A stretch of DNA of 64,000 nucleotides, from contig NZ_KZ614145.1 in the NCBI RefSeq assembly GCF_002884495.1, positions 2,308,423 to 2,372,422 on the forward strand, given 5' to 3'. Below the pieces are notes generated by a model. The model saw only the letters and a program-made list of their open reading frames with translations, was not told the origin of the DNA and made no database searches. Made by a program: the position numbers and the translations under genes. Positions 44,060 through 53,097 of this stretch are shown in pieces (the stretch's first letter is position 1; every line of letters begins with the position of its first letter). Origin of the DNA: Rummeliibacillus pycnus. GTDB lineage: Bacteria; Bacillota; Bacilli; Bacillales_A; Planococcaceae.

Positions 44060-44914
44060 TTATTTTTTAAAATAAGTTGGCATCCAAAATCCTTTGAATT
44101 CAGGATCCGTTTCGATTAAGTTTTGGAAATTTTCAGATTTATACGTTTCTATTAAATCTTTTACAAACTGTTTGTTCTTATCTTCCGTGCGGACAGCTAT
44201 CAAATTTTGATATTCATAAGGTGGATTTTCTAAATACAAGCTATCTGATAATTTTCGATGAGAGGCTAATATAAAGTTTCCATTTACAAGCGCAAAATCA
44301 ACATCAGGAATTGTACGTGCTAATTGAGCCTGCTCTACCTCTACAAATTTAATTTTCACATTATAAGATTGGATATCCTTTGTACTCACAGTTATTGGTT
44401 TGTAATTATCTTTGAGCTTGATCAAGTTCACTTGTTCTAAAATTCGTAATGCACGAGCAATATTGGGCGGATCATTTGGTATGGCAATTGAATATTCTTT
44501 AGATTTACTTAGATTCTTATAGCTATCAAATTTGTCAGAATATAACCCCATCGGTGCAGTAGGTACTTTCAATACTTCTGTTAAATCTAAATTATTTTCA
44601 GAGATAAAATTTTTAAAATAAGCAGTATGTTGGAAAATATCTGCATCAAGATCACCCTTTGCTAAAGCAAAGTTTACTTCATTTCCATTTGTAAATTCAG
44701 TGTATTTCACTTCATACCCTTTCTTTTTTAAAATGGGGGCAATCCCTTTTTTCACTTGATCACTATAAGGTCCTGGTGTAAAACCAATACGAATAATCTT
44801 TGTTTCGTCTGCATTTGCTTTGTCTGTAGTTGTTTTTGTATTGCTATTATTTCCGCAAGCAGCAATAAAGCTGAAGGTAAAAAGTAATAAAAAACTCAGT
44901 AGTAATCTTTTCAA
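44060..44914 (-). CDS. MetQ/NlpA-family ABC substrate-binding lipoprotein
   Basis: A 284-residue lipoprotein. The TTG at 44914 is preferred, with GGAG 8 nt upstream; the GTG at 44923 lies on that ribosome site. Signal peptide with lipobox ending at Cys20 (FSFIAACG). The mature domain has the NlpA pattern: IIRIGFTPGPYSDQVKKGIAPILKKKGYEVKYTEF, DLDADIFQHTAYFKNF, VPTAPMGLYSDKF, IAIPNDPPNIARALRILEQVNLIKLK and the closing FWMPTYFKK. Relatives bind methionine. Being divergent from a sulfur operon that encodes the matching ATPase and permease, this one probably binds another organosulfur compound. Confidence 0.9.
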   Translation of the reverse strand: MKRLLLSFLLLFTFSFIAACGNNSNTKTTTDKANADETKIIRIGFTPGPYSDQVKKGIAPILKKKGYEVKYTEFTNGNEVNFALAKGDLDADIFQHTAYFKNFISENNLDLTEVLKVPTAPMGLYSDKFDSYKNLSKSKEYSIAIPNDPPNIARALRILEQVNLIKLKDNYKPITVSTKDIQSYNVKIKFVEVEQAQLARTIPDVDFALVNGNFILASHRKLSDSLYLENPPYEYQNLIAVRTEDKNKQFVKDLIETYKSENFQNLIETDPEFKGFWMPTYFKK

Positions 44915-44944
44915 CTGTAACACTCCATTCTTGATAAAAATAAA

Positions 44945-44992
44945 GGAGACATACTATAACAATTCGTACGTAATTGTTATAAATACGTCTCC
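44945..44992 (-). promoter_or_regulatory. Terminator-like hairpin in the metQ-like leader
   Basis: On the minus strand a long imperfect stem, GGAGACGTATTTATAACAAT pairing back to GTCTCC, is followed by TTTATTTTTATC, about 30 bp before the start codon. It could be an attenuator of the lipoprotein gene. Confidence 0.55.
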
Positions 44993-45020
44993 TCCGGTCA
45001 TCCGGTCAGATAATATATAG

Positions 45021-45135
45021 TTAACCAATTGGAATTAAATGAATTTTAACAAAGCCTTTATGAGGAATCAACTATTTTCTTGAAAATAATTCCTCAAAAA
45101 AAAGACTTGACTAATAGGAATAATATGTTTAACAT
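45021..45135 (+). promoter_or_regulatory. Promoter region of the sulfur operon with possible CymR-like sites
   Basis: TTGACT (45107-45112), 17-bp spacer and TAACAT (45130-45135) make a plausible sigmaA promoter. TTAACCAATTGGAATTAAAT (45021-45040) and AATAGGAATAATAT (45113-45126) share a GGAAT core that recalls binding sites of CymR, the sulfur repressor of Bacillus. A hairpin with GAGGAAT/ATTCCTC arms lies at 45062-45095. Confidence 0.5.
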
Positions 45136-45173
45136 AATTTTCAAGTTTTAACTACAAGTGACTGGTCAACCAG

Positions 45174-45225
45174 AACTCTTAACAAGACGTCTTTTGCAAT
45201 CTGTCTATGTTAAGAGTTTTTTATT
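45174..45225 (+). promoter_or_regulatory. Terminator hairpin in the leader of the sulfur operon
   Basis: AACTCTTAACA (45174-45184) pairs with TGTTAAGAGTT (45208-45218), followed by TTTTTATTT, only 10 bp before the GGAG ribosome site of the first gene. There is no gene upstream for it to terminate, so it is probably an attenuator. No S-box or T-box consensus is visible. Confidence 0.65.
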
Positions 45226-45243
45226 TAAAAAAGGAGTGAGAAT

Positions 45244-46698
45244 ATGAACAACTGGTTAAAACACTTTCAAGATGGTAGAAATGTTTGGTTGAATGGTGAA
45301 AAAGTTGAAAATTTAATCGAGCATGATGCCTTTAAAGGGACTATTCAAACCATCTCTACTTTGATGAGAGAAATTGAAGAAAGAGACGAAGTTGGCTTTT
45401 GGAATGAGACATTAAATCAACACTCTCATAAAGCCTTTCTAATTCCTAAGACATTAGAAGATTTACAGCAAAGAAAAGCAGCTTTTCAATTTTGGTCGAA
45501 AAAAACATACGGTGTAATGAGTAGACTATCTGATTATGCCTATTCTTTAATCACTGGTTATTACATTGACCGATTTGAGTTTGATGTTTATGATCCCGAA
45601 TTTTCTCGAAAGATTGAAAAATATTTTCATGAAGTACAAACAGAAAAACGTCTAGTGACGACTGCGATTGCAGATCCTCAAATCGATCGTTCTAAACCGA
45701 TTGAAGAGCGTGATGAAGATGCGATTTTACGAATCGTTAAGGAAACAGATGAGGGTGTCGTCATACGAGGTGCAAAAATGATTGCTACTGGAGCTCCTTA
45801 TGTAGATGATGTAATTATTAACACACCATTTAAAGATAAAGAACGCGAAAAAACGTATGCAAACTTCTTTATAGTTCCTGTAAATTCAAAGGGATTACAA
45901 ATTATTTGTCGAGATAGTTATGCATGTACAGATATTGAAAAGTATCCTCTGTCTAGCCAATATGATGAAATGGATGCCGTTTTAATCTTTGATGATGTAT
46001 TGGTTTCTTGGGATCGAGTATTTATCCATGGTTCAGCTGAAGGAGTTACCAAGGCACATCGCCATCAACAACTGAATTCTTTAGCACATCATCAAACGGT
46101 TGTGCGATTATTAGTCAAATTACAATTTATTGCTGGTGTTGCAACAGCAATTGCAGAGTCAATTGGCGCCAATCATTTTTTGCATGTGCAAGAAAAGTTA
46201 GGCGAATTATACACACAAATTGATAGTATTGAAGCACTTCTTATCTCAGCAGAAGTTCAAGGAAAGCCATCAGAGAAAGGCATTTTCCTACCAGATAGCG
46301 TTCCACTTCAAGTCGCAAGAAATTTAGGAACGCATTATTATGGAGAGGCTCTCCAGATTTTAAAACAAATTGGTGCTGGAGGTTATACACAACTTCCTTC
46401 TACTCTCATCAATCGCTATGATCAATCATTAATTCCTTTATTAGAAAAATATTATAAAGGTGTGAGCGTCGATGCTAAAACAAAAACGACTTTATTAAGA
46501 ATAGGTTGGGAGTTAATAGGTAGTACTTTAGGAACGCGTCATGATTTATATGAACGATATTATACAGGTGATCCTGTTCGAATAAACGAACAATTTTTTG
46601 AAAATTACGATAAAAAATATCTAGAAAAAAGATTAGAAAACTTCTTCGGTAAATACAAAATACAGGAGGAATTGTATGAACACGAAACAACCATATAG
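45244..46698 (+). CDS. HpaB-family FADH2-dependent monooxygenase, paralogue 1 of the sulfur operon
   Basis: A 484-residue protein with the family landmarks RNVWLNGEKVENLIEHDAFKGTIQT at the N-terminus, KTYGVMSRLSDYAYSLITGYY, YPLSSQYDEMDAVLIFDDVLVSWDRVF, and LIGSTLGTRHDLYERYYTGDPVRINE at the C-terminus. It would use reduced flavin and O2; placement with SsuD, SfnG and DszC-like genes suggests cleavage of an organosulfur (perhaps aromatic) compound rather than 4-hydroxyphenylacetate. First gene of the operon; AAGGAGTGAG precedes the ATG. Its 3' end overlaps the next gene by 23 bp. Confidence 0.87.
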   Translation: MNNWLKHFQDGRNVWLNGEKVENLIEHDAFKGTIQTISTLMREIEERDEVGFWNETLNQHSHKAFLIPKTLEDLQQRKAAFQFWSKKTYGVMSRLSDYAYSLITGYYIDRFEFDVYDPEFSRKIEKYFHEVQTEKRLVTTAIADPQIDRSKPIEERDEDAILRIVKETDEGVVIRGAKMIATGAPYVDDVIINTPFKDKEREKTYANFFIVPVNSKGLQIICRDSYACTDIEKYPLSSQYDEMDAVLIFDDVLVSWDRVFIHGSAEGVTKAHRHQQLNSLAHHQTVVRLLVKLQFIAGVATAIAESIGANHFLHVQEKLGELYTQIDSIEALLISAEVQGKPSEKGIFLPDSVPLQVARNLGTHYYGEALQILKQIGAGGYTQLPSTLINRYDQSLIPLLEKYYKGVSVDAKTKTTLLRIGWELIGSTLGTRHDLYERYYTGDPVRINEQFFENYDKKYLEKRLENFFGKYKIQEELYEHETTI

Positions 46699-48088
46699 CC
46701 AACGAATAGTTGATCATCGAAATGTTTGGATTAATGGCAGTAAAGTAGACAATATTTCGGAACATAAGGCGTTCAAAGGAACCATTCAAACCATCGAACA
46801 TTTACTATCCTTACAGCATGGAACCAAAAAAGAGGACTTAACGTATGTCACTGAAGAAGGCGAAAATGCTCATTTATCATTTTTGGTCCCTACTACTTTG
46901 GAAGAATTAGAACGAAAAAATCGTGCTTACAAGTTATGGGCAGACGAAACCTTTGGAATCATGAGTCGGCTTTCAGAATATTCAAGAGTGTTGTTTGCTG
47001 GATGGTATGGAAATCGTCGCCATTTAAATACAATCGTTCCAGGGATACATGAAAAATTAGAGCAGTTCTATACACGATCAAGAAATCTAGATTACTTGTC
47101 TACAATAGCTTCACAAGACATTCAAAAAAATCGTGGAAAATCTCTATTAGAAAAAGAGCAAGGGCAATTACGAATCATCTCGAAAAATACTGAAGGCGTT
47201 ATTGTTCGTGGTGCCAAAACCATTGCAACTGCTGCACCTTATGTAGATGAATATATTATCTCTTCCTTTCATAAAAGAGGCGAAGATGAAGAACAATTGG
47301 CCAATATTTTCTTTATTCCTGCGGCATTAGAAGGATTACACATTGTATGTCGTCCATCTTTTGCAAGTCTAGCTTCAGAAGATCAACCTTTAAGCGCTCG
47401 TTATGATGAAATGGATGCTGTTCTTATTTTTGATGATGTTCTCATCCATTGGGAAAATGTCTTAGTGTATGAAGATCCTGAAGCTGCATGGAAATTACAA
47501 AAAGATATTCCCGCAAACTTATTAAGTCAACATCAAACCGTTGTACGCCTTATTAGCAAATTAGAAACAGTCGCTTCCGTTGCTTTGGCACTTGGAAAAA
47601 CGGCCGATACAATCGTTTTTTCACATGTTAAAGGAAAATTATCTGAATTATTTGTTCAAATTGAAACGATTAAGAGCTTATTACAAGCAGCGGAACAAAC
47701 AGCAACACTCCATCATGATATTTTACTACCGAATGGCCGGTTTTTAACGGCTGCTCGCAATCTCGGTACGCGTTACTACCCAAGAGGAATTGAAATTATT
47801 CAACAAATTGGAGCAAGCGGATTATTACAAGTTCCTTCAACAATTGAAGAACTAAAGGGACCCATTGGCGATTTAATCCTCCCCTATTTTACGGGTACTA
47901 CGACCAGTGCATATGATCGAACACGTTTAATTAAACTGGCATGGGATTTAATAGGAAGTCCACTTGCAGCAAGACACGAGTTATATGAACGTTTTTATTC
48001 TGGAGATCCAGTTCGCACTTATGCAGCCCATTACAATCAATATCCCGATAAACAGCAATTAGTAAAATTTGCTTATCAATTAATCTAA
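46676..48088 (+). CDS. HpaB-family FADH2-dependent monooxygenase, paralogue 2 of the sulfur operon
   Basis: A 470-residue tandem paralogue of the preceding protein: RNVWINGSKVDNISEHKAFKGTIQT, DETFGIMSRLSEYSRVLFAGWYGNR, QPLSARYDEMDAVLIFDDVLIHWENVL and DLIGSPLAARHELYERFYSGDPVRTYA. The two share the N-terminal, central and C-terminal blocks but differ widely between them, so the duplication is old. They may form a heteromer or act on different substrates. The ATG lies 7 nt after AGGAGG, inside the previous gene, indicating coupled translation. Confidence 0.87.
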   Translation: MNTKQPYSQRIVDHRNVWINGSKVDNISEHKAFKGTIQTIEHLLSLQHGTKKEDLTYVTEEGENAHLSFLVPTTLEELERKNRAYKLWADETFGIMSRLSEYSRVLFAGWYGNRRHLNTIVPGIHEKLEQFYTRSRNLDYLSTIASQDIQKNRGKSLLEKEQGQLRIISKNTEGVIVRGAKTIATAAPYVDEYIISSFHKRGEDEEQLANIFFIPAALEGLHIVCRPSFASLASEDQPLSARYDEMDAVLIFDDVLIHWENVLVYEDPEAAWKLQKDIPANLLSQHQTVVRLISKLETVASVALALGKTADTIVFSHVKGKLSELFVQIETIKSLLQAAEQTATLHHDILLPNGRFLTAARNLGTRYYPRGIEIIQQIGASGLLQVPSTIEELKGPIGDLILPYFTGTTTSAYDRTRLIKLAWDLIGSPLAARHELYERFYSGDPVRTYAAHYNQYPDKQQLVKFAYQLI

Positions 48089-48101
48089 AGGAGAGAATGT
48101 T

Positions 48102-49169
48102 ATGACAAATCCACATTTTTACTGGTTTGCACCTACCAATGGAGACGGTGAATTTTTAGGTTTAAAAGAGGCAGAAAGAAACCCAACAGCAGACTATTTA
48201 GTAAAGGTTGCTCAAACTGCTGAAGATGCCGGTTTTGAAGGGATTTTAATACCAACTGGCATACCTTATTTAGATTCATGGATGGTTGGATCTGCTATTA
48301 TTCATCGTACAAAGAATATTAAACCTCTTGTTGCATTTCGTCCGGGATTTATTTCTCCAACTGTTGCTTCCAAGTTGGCAGCTACTTTCGATCAATTTGC
48401 CCACGGTCGCCTACTTATAAATGTCGTAACAGGCGGATCTGCAAAGGAATTAGGGCAAGACGGAGACTTTGTAGATCACCAAACACGTTATGAACGTACC
48501 GAAGAATTTTTGGATGTTATCAAAAAATCTTGGCATCATCATCCATTTGATCATAAAGGTGAATTTTTCAATATCGAGCAAGGTACATTAATGCCTTCCC
48601 TATACCAACAAGATGGGATTCCGATTTATTTTGGTGGCTCATCAGATATTGCAAAAGAAATCGCAGCAAAGTCAGCAGATGTATATCTACAATGGGGAGA
48701 ACCCGTATTAAAAATTCAAGAACAAATAGAGGATGTAAAAAAACGTGCGACCAAATATAATCGTTCTTTAGAATTTGGCATACGCATTCATGTGGTTGTT
48801 CGAGAAACGGAAGAAGAAGCTTGGGAAGCTGCCCATCACATTATTAGCCAAGTTGATCAGTCTGTCCAAACTAAAATGACAGGTGTCTTTTCAGAATCCG
48901 ATTCTGTTGCTCAAAAAAGAATGACGGAAATTACTCAACAAGGAGATCGTTTTGATAAATACTCTTGGTCAGGGATTGGAAAAATACGAAAAGGCGCAGG
49001 AACAGCGATTGTCGGAACACCTGAACAGGTTCAAGAAGCTTTACAGGATTATATAAAAGTGGGCGTTCAACACTTTATATTATCTGGATTTCCACACATA
49101 GAAGAAGCCGAACGATTTGGTAAATTAGTTTTACCAAAGTTTAATGCTGTATCGATTCAACAATCATAA
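48102..49169 (+). CDS. ssuD: FMNH2-dependent alkanesulfonate monooxygenase (SsuD-like LLM enzyme)
   Basis: A 355-residue luciferase-like monooxygenase. Strong SsuD pattern: YWFAPTNGDGEFLGL, AEDAGFEGILIPTG, DSWMVGSAIIHRTKNIKPLVAFRPGFISPTVASKLAATFDQFAHGRLLINVVTGG, HQTRYERTEEFLDVI, PIYFGGSSDIAKEIAAKSADVYLQWGEP and SGIGKIRKGAGTAIVGTPEQV. SsuD releases sulfite from alkanesulfonates using FMNH2 and O2. The SsuE reductase it normally needs is not in the window. It lies 13 bp after the second HpaB gene. Confidence 0.9.
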   Translation: MTNPHFYWFAPTNGDGEFLGLKEAERNPTADYLVKVAQTAEDAGFEGILIPTGIPYLDSWMVGSAIIHRTKNIKPLVAFRPGFISPTVASKLAATFDQFAHGRLLINVVTGGSAKELGQDGDFVDHQTRYERTEEFLDVIKKSWHHHPFDHKGEFFNIEQGTLMPSLYQQDGIPIYFGGSSDIAKEIAAKSADVYLQWGEPVLKIQEQIEDVKKRATKYNRSLEFGIRIHVVVRETEEEAWEAAHHIISQVDQSVQTKMTGVFSESDSVAQKRMTEITQQGDRFDKYSWSGIGKIRKGAGTAIVGTPEQVQEALQDYIKVGVQHFILSGFPHIEEAERFGKLVLPKFNAVSIQQS

Positions 49170-49184
49170 AGGAGGAAGGACAAG

Positions 49185-50243
49185 ATGAAATTTGTTATTT
49201 GGGGAGCGAATTTATCAGGTGGCTTTTTAAGAGCCAATGTAGATCAAGCACAAGATGCAGGCATTGAATATAATGAAAAACTAGCAACATTAGCAGACCA
49301 TTTAGGTGTGGATTCTATTTTATATCCAATTCGTTACGTAGGAAATATCGGAGGAACCGGCTCCAATACAGGTCAATTGGATCCTTTATCCATCATTACC
49401 GCTATCGCAACAAAAACCGAACGAATTCATTTAATTGCAGCGGTCTTACCAGGCTTCATCCATCCAGCTACACTGGCAAAGATTGGTGCTACAATTGATA
49501 TTATTTCAAAAGGACGTTTCCATATCAATCTTGTCAGTGGCTGGTTTAAAGCCGAACAAGAAATGTTTGGTATTGAATGGATCAAACATGAGGAACGATA
49601 TAGAAGATCTGAAGAATATTTAAAGGTTTTAAAAGGATTGTGGACAGAGGATGAATTTCAATTTGAAGGTAATTTTTACAACATTCAAAAAGGTACTTTA
49701 AATCCAAAACCACTTCAAAAGCCTTATCCGCCTATTTATCAAGGAGGTAACTCTCAAGAATCCCAAATAATAGCAGGTACATTATCTGATTATTATTTCA
49801 TGAATGGTGCACCTCTTTCAGAATTGAAAGAGCAAATTGCTGCGGTTCAACAATATGCAGCTAATCATCAACGATACATTAAATTTGCTGTGGCTGCATT
49901 TGTCATTGCCCGTCCGACAGAAGAAGAAGCTCAAAAAGAATACGAATATATTTTAAATAATGCAGATCAATCAGCAATTACTCATTTTAAACAAAGGAAA
50001 GAGACAAAAGGTATGTGGAAAAATGCTACGACAATTAGCGATTATGTTGCAAATAATGAAGGGTTTCGCACAGGATTAATCGGCAGCTATGAACAAGTAG
50101 CTCAAAGATTAAAGGAATTAGAAGCCATAGGCATCGAAAAAGTATTAGTTGCTTTTCGTCATCCGACAGATGAATTACCGACATTTTTTGAGCATGTCGT
50201 TCCAAAAGTGAACAACGATATTTTACTCCCTAATACCAAGTAA
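49185..50243 (+). CDS. sfnG: Dimethylsulfone-type FMNH2 monooxygenase (SfnG-like LLM enzyme)
   Basis: A 352-residue luciferase-like monooxygenase. The opening KFVIWGANLSGGFLRANVDQAQDAGIEYNEKLATLADHLGVDSIL..IRY and the FHINLVSGWFKAEQEMFGIEWIKHEERYRRSEEYLKVLKGLWTEDEFQFEGNFY block match SfnG, which oxidises dimethylsulfone to methanesulfinate; the product is normally handed to an SsuD-type enzyme, and one lies just upstream. A different small organosulfur substrate is possible. AAAGGAGGAAGG precedes the ATG, 15 bp after ssuD. Confidence 0.85.
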   Translation: MKFVIWGANLSGGFLRANVDQAQDAGIEYNEKLATLADHLGVDSILYPIRYVGNIGGTGSNTGQLDPLSIITAIATKTERIHLIAAVLPGFIHPATLAKIGATIDIISKGRFHINLVSGWFKAEQEMFGIEWIKHEERYRRSEEYLKVLKGLWTEDEFQFEGNFYNIQKGTLNPKPLQKPYPPIYQGGNSQESQIIAGTLSDYYFMNGAPLSELKEQIAAVQQYAANHQRYIKFAVAAFVIARPTEEEAQKEYEYILNNADQSAITHFKQRKETKGMWKNATTISDYVANNEGFRTGLIGSYEQVAQRLKELEAIGIEKVLVAFRHPTDELPTFFEHVVPKVNNDILLPNTK

Positions 50244-50282
50244 AATAATAAGTAAACTAAAAAATGAAATGGAGATGATTTG

Positions 50283-51077
50283 ATGATTGAGCTTCGAAAT
50301 GTTAGTAAAAAGTTTAAAACAAAAGAAAAAGAATTTCATGCAGTCCACCCTACTAATCTTTCAATTCGTAAGGGGGAAGTTTACGGCATTATTGGCTATA
50401 GTGGTGCAGGAAAATCAACATTATTACGGTTATTCAATTTAATTGAAAAGCCAACAACTGGAGAAGTGTTGTTTAAGGGAGAAAATTTACTAACGCTAAA
50501 AGCCAGTGAATTGCAAAAACGCCGTCACTCAATCGGTATGATTTTTCAACATTTTAACTTATTACTGAATAAAACCGTATACGGCAACATCGAATTTGCT
50601 TTAAAAACTGCCAAAACTCCAAAATCGCTAAGAAAAGAAAAAATCGAGCATGTCTTAGAGATTGTCGGACTCTCAGACAAAATCGATCATTATCCATCTC
50701 AATTGAGTGGTGGTCAGAAACAACGTGTAGCCATTGCACGTGCTTTAGTATTAAATCCAGAAGTATTACTTTGTGATGAACCGACCTCTGCTTTGGACCC
50801 ACAGACAACAAACAATATTTTGCATTTTTTAAAAGAAATCAATAAAGAACTGGGCGTGACATTAATTATTGTGACGCATGAAATGGAAGTGGTAAACACC
50901 ATTTGCAGTCGCGTAGCAGTAATGGAAAATGGCATCATTCAAGAAGAACTACAATTACAAAATAAGCAAGATTATGCACATACGAATATTGGTCAATTAT
51001 TATTACAAAATCGATACGGTGAATTAGTAGAAGATTCAATAGAACTTGAAATCAACGGAGGTGTTGTACATGTTTAA
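50283..51077 (+). CDS. MetN-like ABC transporter ATP-binding protein lacking the NIL domain
   Basis: A 264-residue ATPase. Start ATG 50283 with GGAG 8 nt upstream. Walker A GYSGAGKST, Q-loop MIFQHFNLL, signature LSGGQKQRVAIARAL, Walker B LLCDEPTSALDP and switch HEMEVV are intact. MetN proteins are normally about 340 residues with a C-terminal regulatory NIL domain; here the protein ends soon after about residue 245, so methionine feedback is probably absent. This fits import of another sulfur compound together with the 51070 permease and the 44914 lipoprotein. Confidence 0.9.
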   Translation: MIELRNVSKKFKTKEKEFHAVHPTNLSIRKGEVYGIIGYSGAGKSTLLRLFNLIEKPTTGEVLFKGENLLTLKASELQKRRHSIGMIFQHFNLLLNKTVYGNIEFALKTAKTPKSLRKEKIEHVLEIVGLSDKIDHYPSQLSGGQKQRVAIARALVLNPEVLLCDEPTSALDPQTTNNILHFLKEINKELGVTLIIVTHEMEVVNTICSRVAVMENGIIQEELQLQNKQDYAHTNIGQLLLQNRYGELVEDSIELEINGGVVHV

Positions 51078-51735
51078 TAACATCATTTCTTTAATTCCAG
51101 AGATTTATGAAAGTATTGGTCAAACATTTTTGATGGTTTCTTTATCAGTATCCGCCGCTATCGTGATTGGTACCCCATTAGGCGTTTTTGTGTATTTAAC
51201 AGAAGCTGGCTCTATTCAAGCAAACCTGATTATCAATCGAATTTTAAATTATACGATTAATCTAATTCGCTCTTTTCCCTTCATTATTTTATTGGTTGTA
51301 TTAATACCATTTACAAGATTTTTACTTGGAACATCCGTTGGACCACTGGCAGCATCTGTTTCTCTCTCAATTGCGGCCATCCCTTATTTTGCCCGATTAG
51401 TTGAGCAGGCTTTAAAAGATGTCCCTGTGGGAACAATTGAAGCTGCTGTTGCTATTGGAGCTCCAAAGCGTTTAATCATTAAAGATGTCTTGTTAAATGA
51501 GGCTCGTTCAGGTTTAGTATTAGCTCTTACAGTAACAGCTATTAGCTTCATCTCCTATTCGGCAGTTGCAGGAATTATTGGTGGAGGTGGAATCGGTGAT
51601 TTAGCGATTCGCTATGGATACTATCGTTTCCAAACGGATGTTATGATTGCCATGGTTATTTTATTGATTATTATTGTTCAAAGCGTTCAGTTTATAGGTA
51701 ACTTAACAGCAAAAAGATTGGATCATCGCCATTAA
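51070..51735 (+). CDS. MetI-like ABC transporter permease
   Basis: A 221-residue permease with about five or six membrane segments. Start ATG 51070, after GGAGG at 51058-51062; it overlaps the ATPase gene by 8 bp. The EAA-like cytoplasmic loop reads VPVGTIEAAVAIGAPKRLIIKDVLLNEARSG, and the end is GIIGGGGIGDLAIRYGYYRFQTDVMIAMVILL, both typical of MetI. It pairs with the MetN-like ATPase. Confidence 0.92.
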   Translation: MFNNIISLIPEIYESIGQTFLMVSLSVSAAIVIGTPLGVFVYLTEAGSIQANLIINRILNYTINLIRSFPFIILLVVLIPFTRFLLGTSVGPLAASVSLSIAAIPYFARLVEQALKDVPVGTIEAAVAIGAPKRLIIKDVLLNEARSGLVLALTVTAISFISYSAVAGIIGGGGIGDLAIRYGYYRFQTDVMIAMVILLIIIVQSVQFIGNLTAKRLDHRH

Positions 51736-51763
51736 TATGTGTTATATAAGGAGGAAGGAAAAC

Positions 51764-52975
51764 ATGGTTAATCTCTCATCAACAAATTCGGAAAAAACAA
51801 TCGATTTAAATTCTGAATATTTCAAAAGAATAGTATTAGAGATAAAGGAAGATGCTGAAAAGCGCCGCCAATCCAAAGAACGTTTACATCCCTATAAAGC
51901 CTTACAATTAGTAAAGGAAGCAAAATTAGGTGCTCTTCGACTTCCAATTGAAGCAGGAGGAGCTGGAATATCCATTCGCGAACTTTTTGAGGTCATCATT
52001 CAATTAGCAGCTGCCGATTCTGATTTAACACATGCCTTACGATCTCATTTTATTTTTGTGGAGGATACGTTAGCAGCTCCACCTAGTCTAGAAAGAACAA
52101 GAAGACTACAGTTCATTGCAAATGGCGAACTTGTCGGAAATGCAACAACCGAAATTTCAAATAAGCCACAAGGAAGTAAGCAATATGAAACCACGCTCAT
52201 TCGGCAAGGAGATCATTTTCTTTTAAATGGAACAAAATATTTTACGACCGGTACACTTTATGCTGATTGGGTATCAGTGATTGCAGCAGGCGAAAACAAA
52301 AATGTCCATGTTAGCGTCATTCCAACAAACCGGGAAGGCATTGAAATAATGGATGATTGGGATGGTTTTGGTCAACAATTAACCGCTAGTGGAACCACCA
52401 AGTTTACAAATGTTATCGTTAAGGAAAATGAAGCCATTCAATTAGAAAAAGAAAAGTTATCTTATGTTACCATTCGTCAGCTCTTCTTACAGGGAGTAAT
52501 TGCGGGAATTACACAACAAATCGTTGAGGACAGCATCAAAGTAATCAAAGGACGAAAACGAACTTTTACACATGCATCTATTGATACACCTACTCAAGAT
52601 CCACAGTTATTACAAACAGTTGGTGAAATTGACGCAATTGCTTTTTCCTTAAAAACTTTGGTGTTACAGGCAGCAGACTTATTAGATCACACATTGCTCA
52701 GTACAAATAGCGTAGAACAAAAAGAATATTATGAACATGAAGCAGCTCTTCGGTCAGCTCAAGTAAAAATAATAGGCGAACGACTTGCTTTACAAGCAGC
52801 TACCCAAATTTTTGATACGGGAGGTGCTTCTGCAACAAGACAATCCGCTCAATTAGATCGTCATTGGCGAAATATACGGACAATCGCCTCTCATAACCCA
52901 GCTTCATATAAAGCAAAGGATATTGGAAATTATCTTGTCAATCAGAAAACTCTACCGATAAATGGTTATTATTAA
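51764..52975 (+). CDS. DszC/SfnB-like flavin monooxygenase (acyl-CoA dehydrogenase fold)
   Basis: A 403-residue protein. Start ATG 51764 with AAGGAGGAAGG upstream. It has the acyl-CoA dehydrogenase fold but not its active-site Glu pattern; instead the C-terminal LDRHWRNIRTIASHNPASYKAKDIGNYLVN block is that of DszC and the SfnB sulfur-acquisition oxidoreductases. DszC oxidises dibenzothiophene sulfur using reduced flavin; the substrate here is unknown. Last gene of the operon, 28 bp after the permease, followed by a strong terminator. Confidence 0.85.
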   Translation: MVNLSSTNSEKTIDLNSEYFKRIVLEIKEDAEKRRQSKERLHPYKALQLVKEAKLGALRLPIEAGGAGISIRELFEVIIQLAAADSDLTHALRSHFIFVEDTLAAPPSLERTRRLQFIANGELVGNATTEISNKPQGSKQYETTLIRQGDHFLLNGTKYFTTGTLYADWVSVIAAGENKNVHVSVIPTNREGIEIMDDWDGFGQQLTASGTTKFTNVIVKENEAIQLEKEKLSYVTIRQLFLQGVIAGITQQIVEDSIKVIKGRKRTFTHASIDTPTQDPQLLQTVGEIDAIAFSLKTLVLQAADLLDHTLLSTNSVEQKEYYEHEAALRSAQVKIIGERLALQAATQIFDTGGASATRQSAQLDRHWRNIRTIASHNPASYKAKDIGNYLVNQKTLPINGYY

Positions 52976-52983
52976 ACCATATA

Positions 52984-53018
52984 AAAAGTGCCATTCAACA
53001 ACTTTGAATGGCACTTTT
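52984..53018 (+). terminator. Terminator of the sulfur operon
   Basis: Perfect 14-bp stem AAAAGTGCCATTCA / TGAATGGCACTTTT, then ATG and T-poor sequence. It faces the convergent LprI-like gene. Confidence 0.88.
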
Positions 53019-53097
53019 ATGTTGAAGAAAGATGGATTTCCACCATAATTAGTGGAATAAAGGTGTTCTCTCGCCACTATAGGCCTCAACCCGTTTT

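Noticed and set aside
45174-45225. S-box (SAM) riboswitch in the sulfur operon leader
   Set aside because: The terminator hairpin is there, but the conserved SAM-aptamer core is not, and the leader is short.
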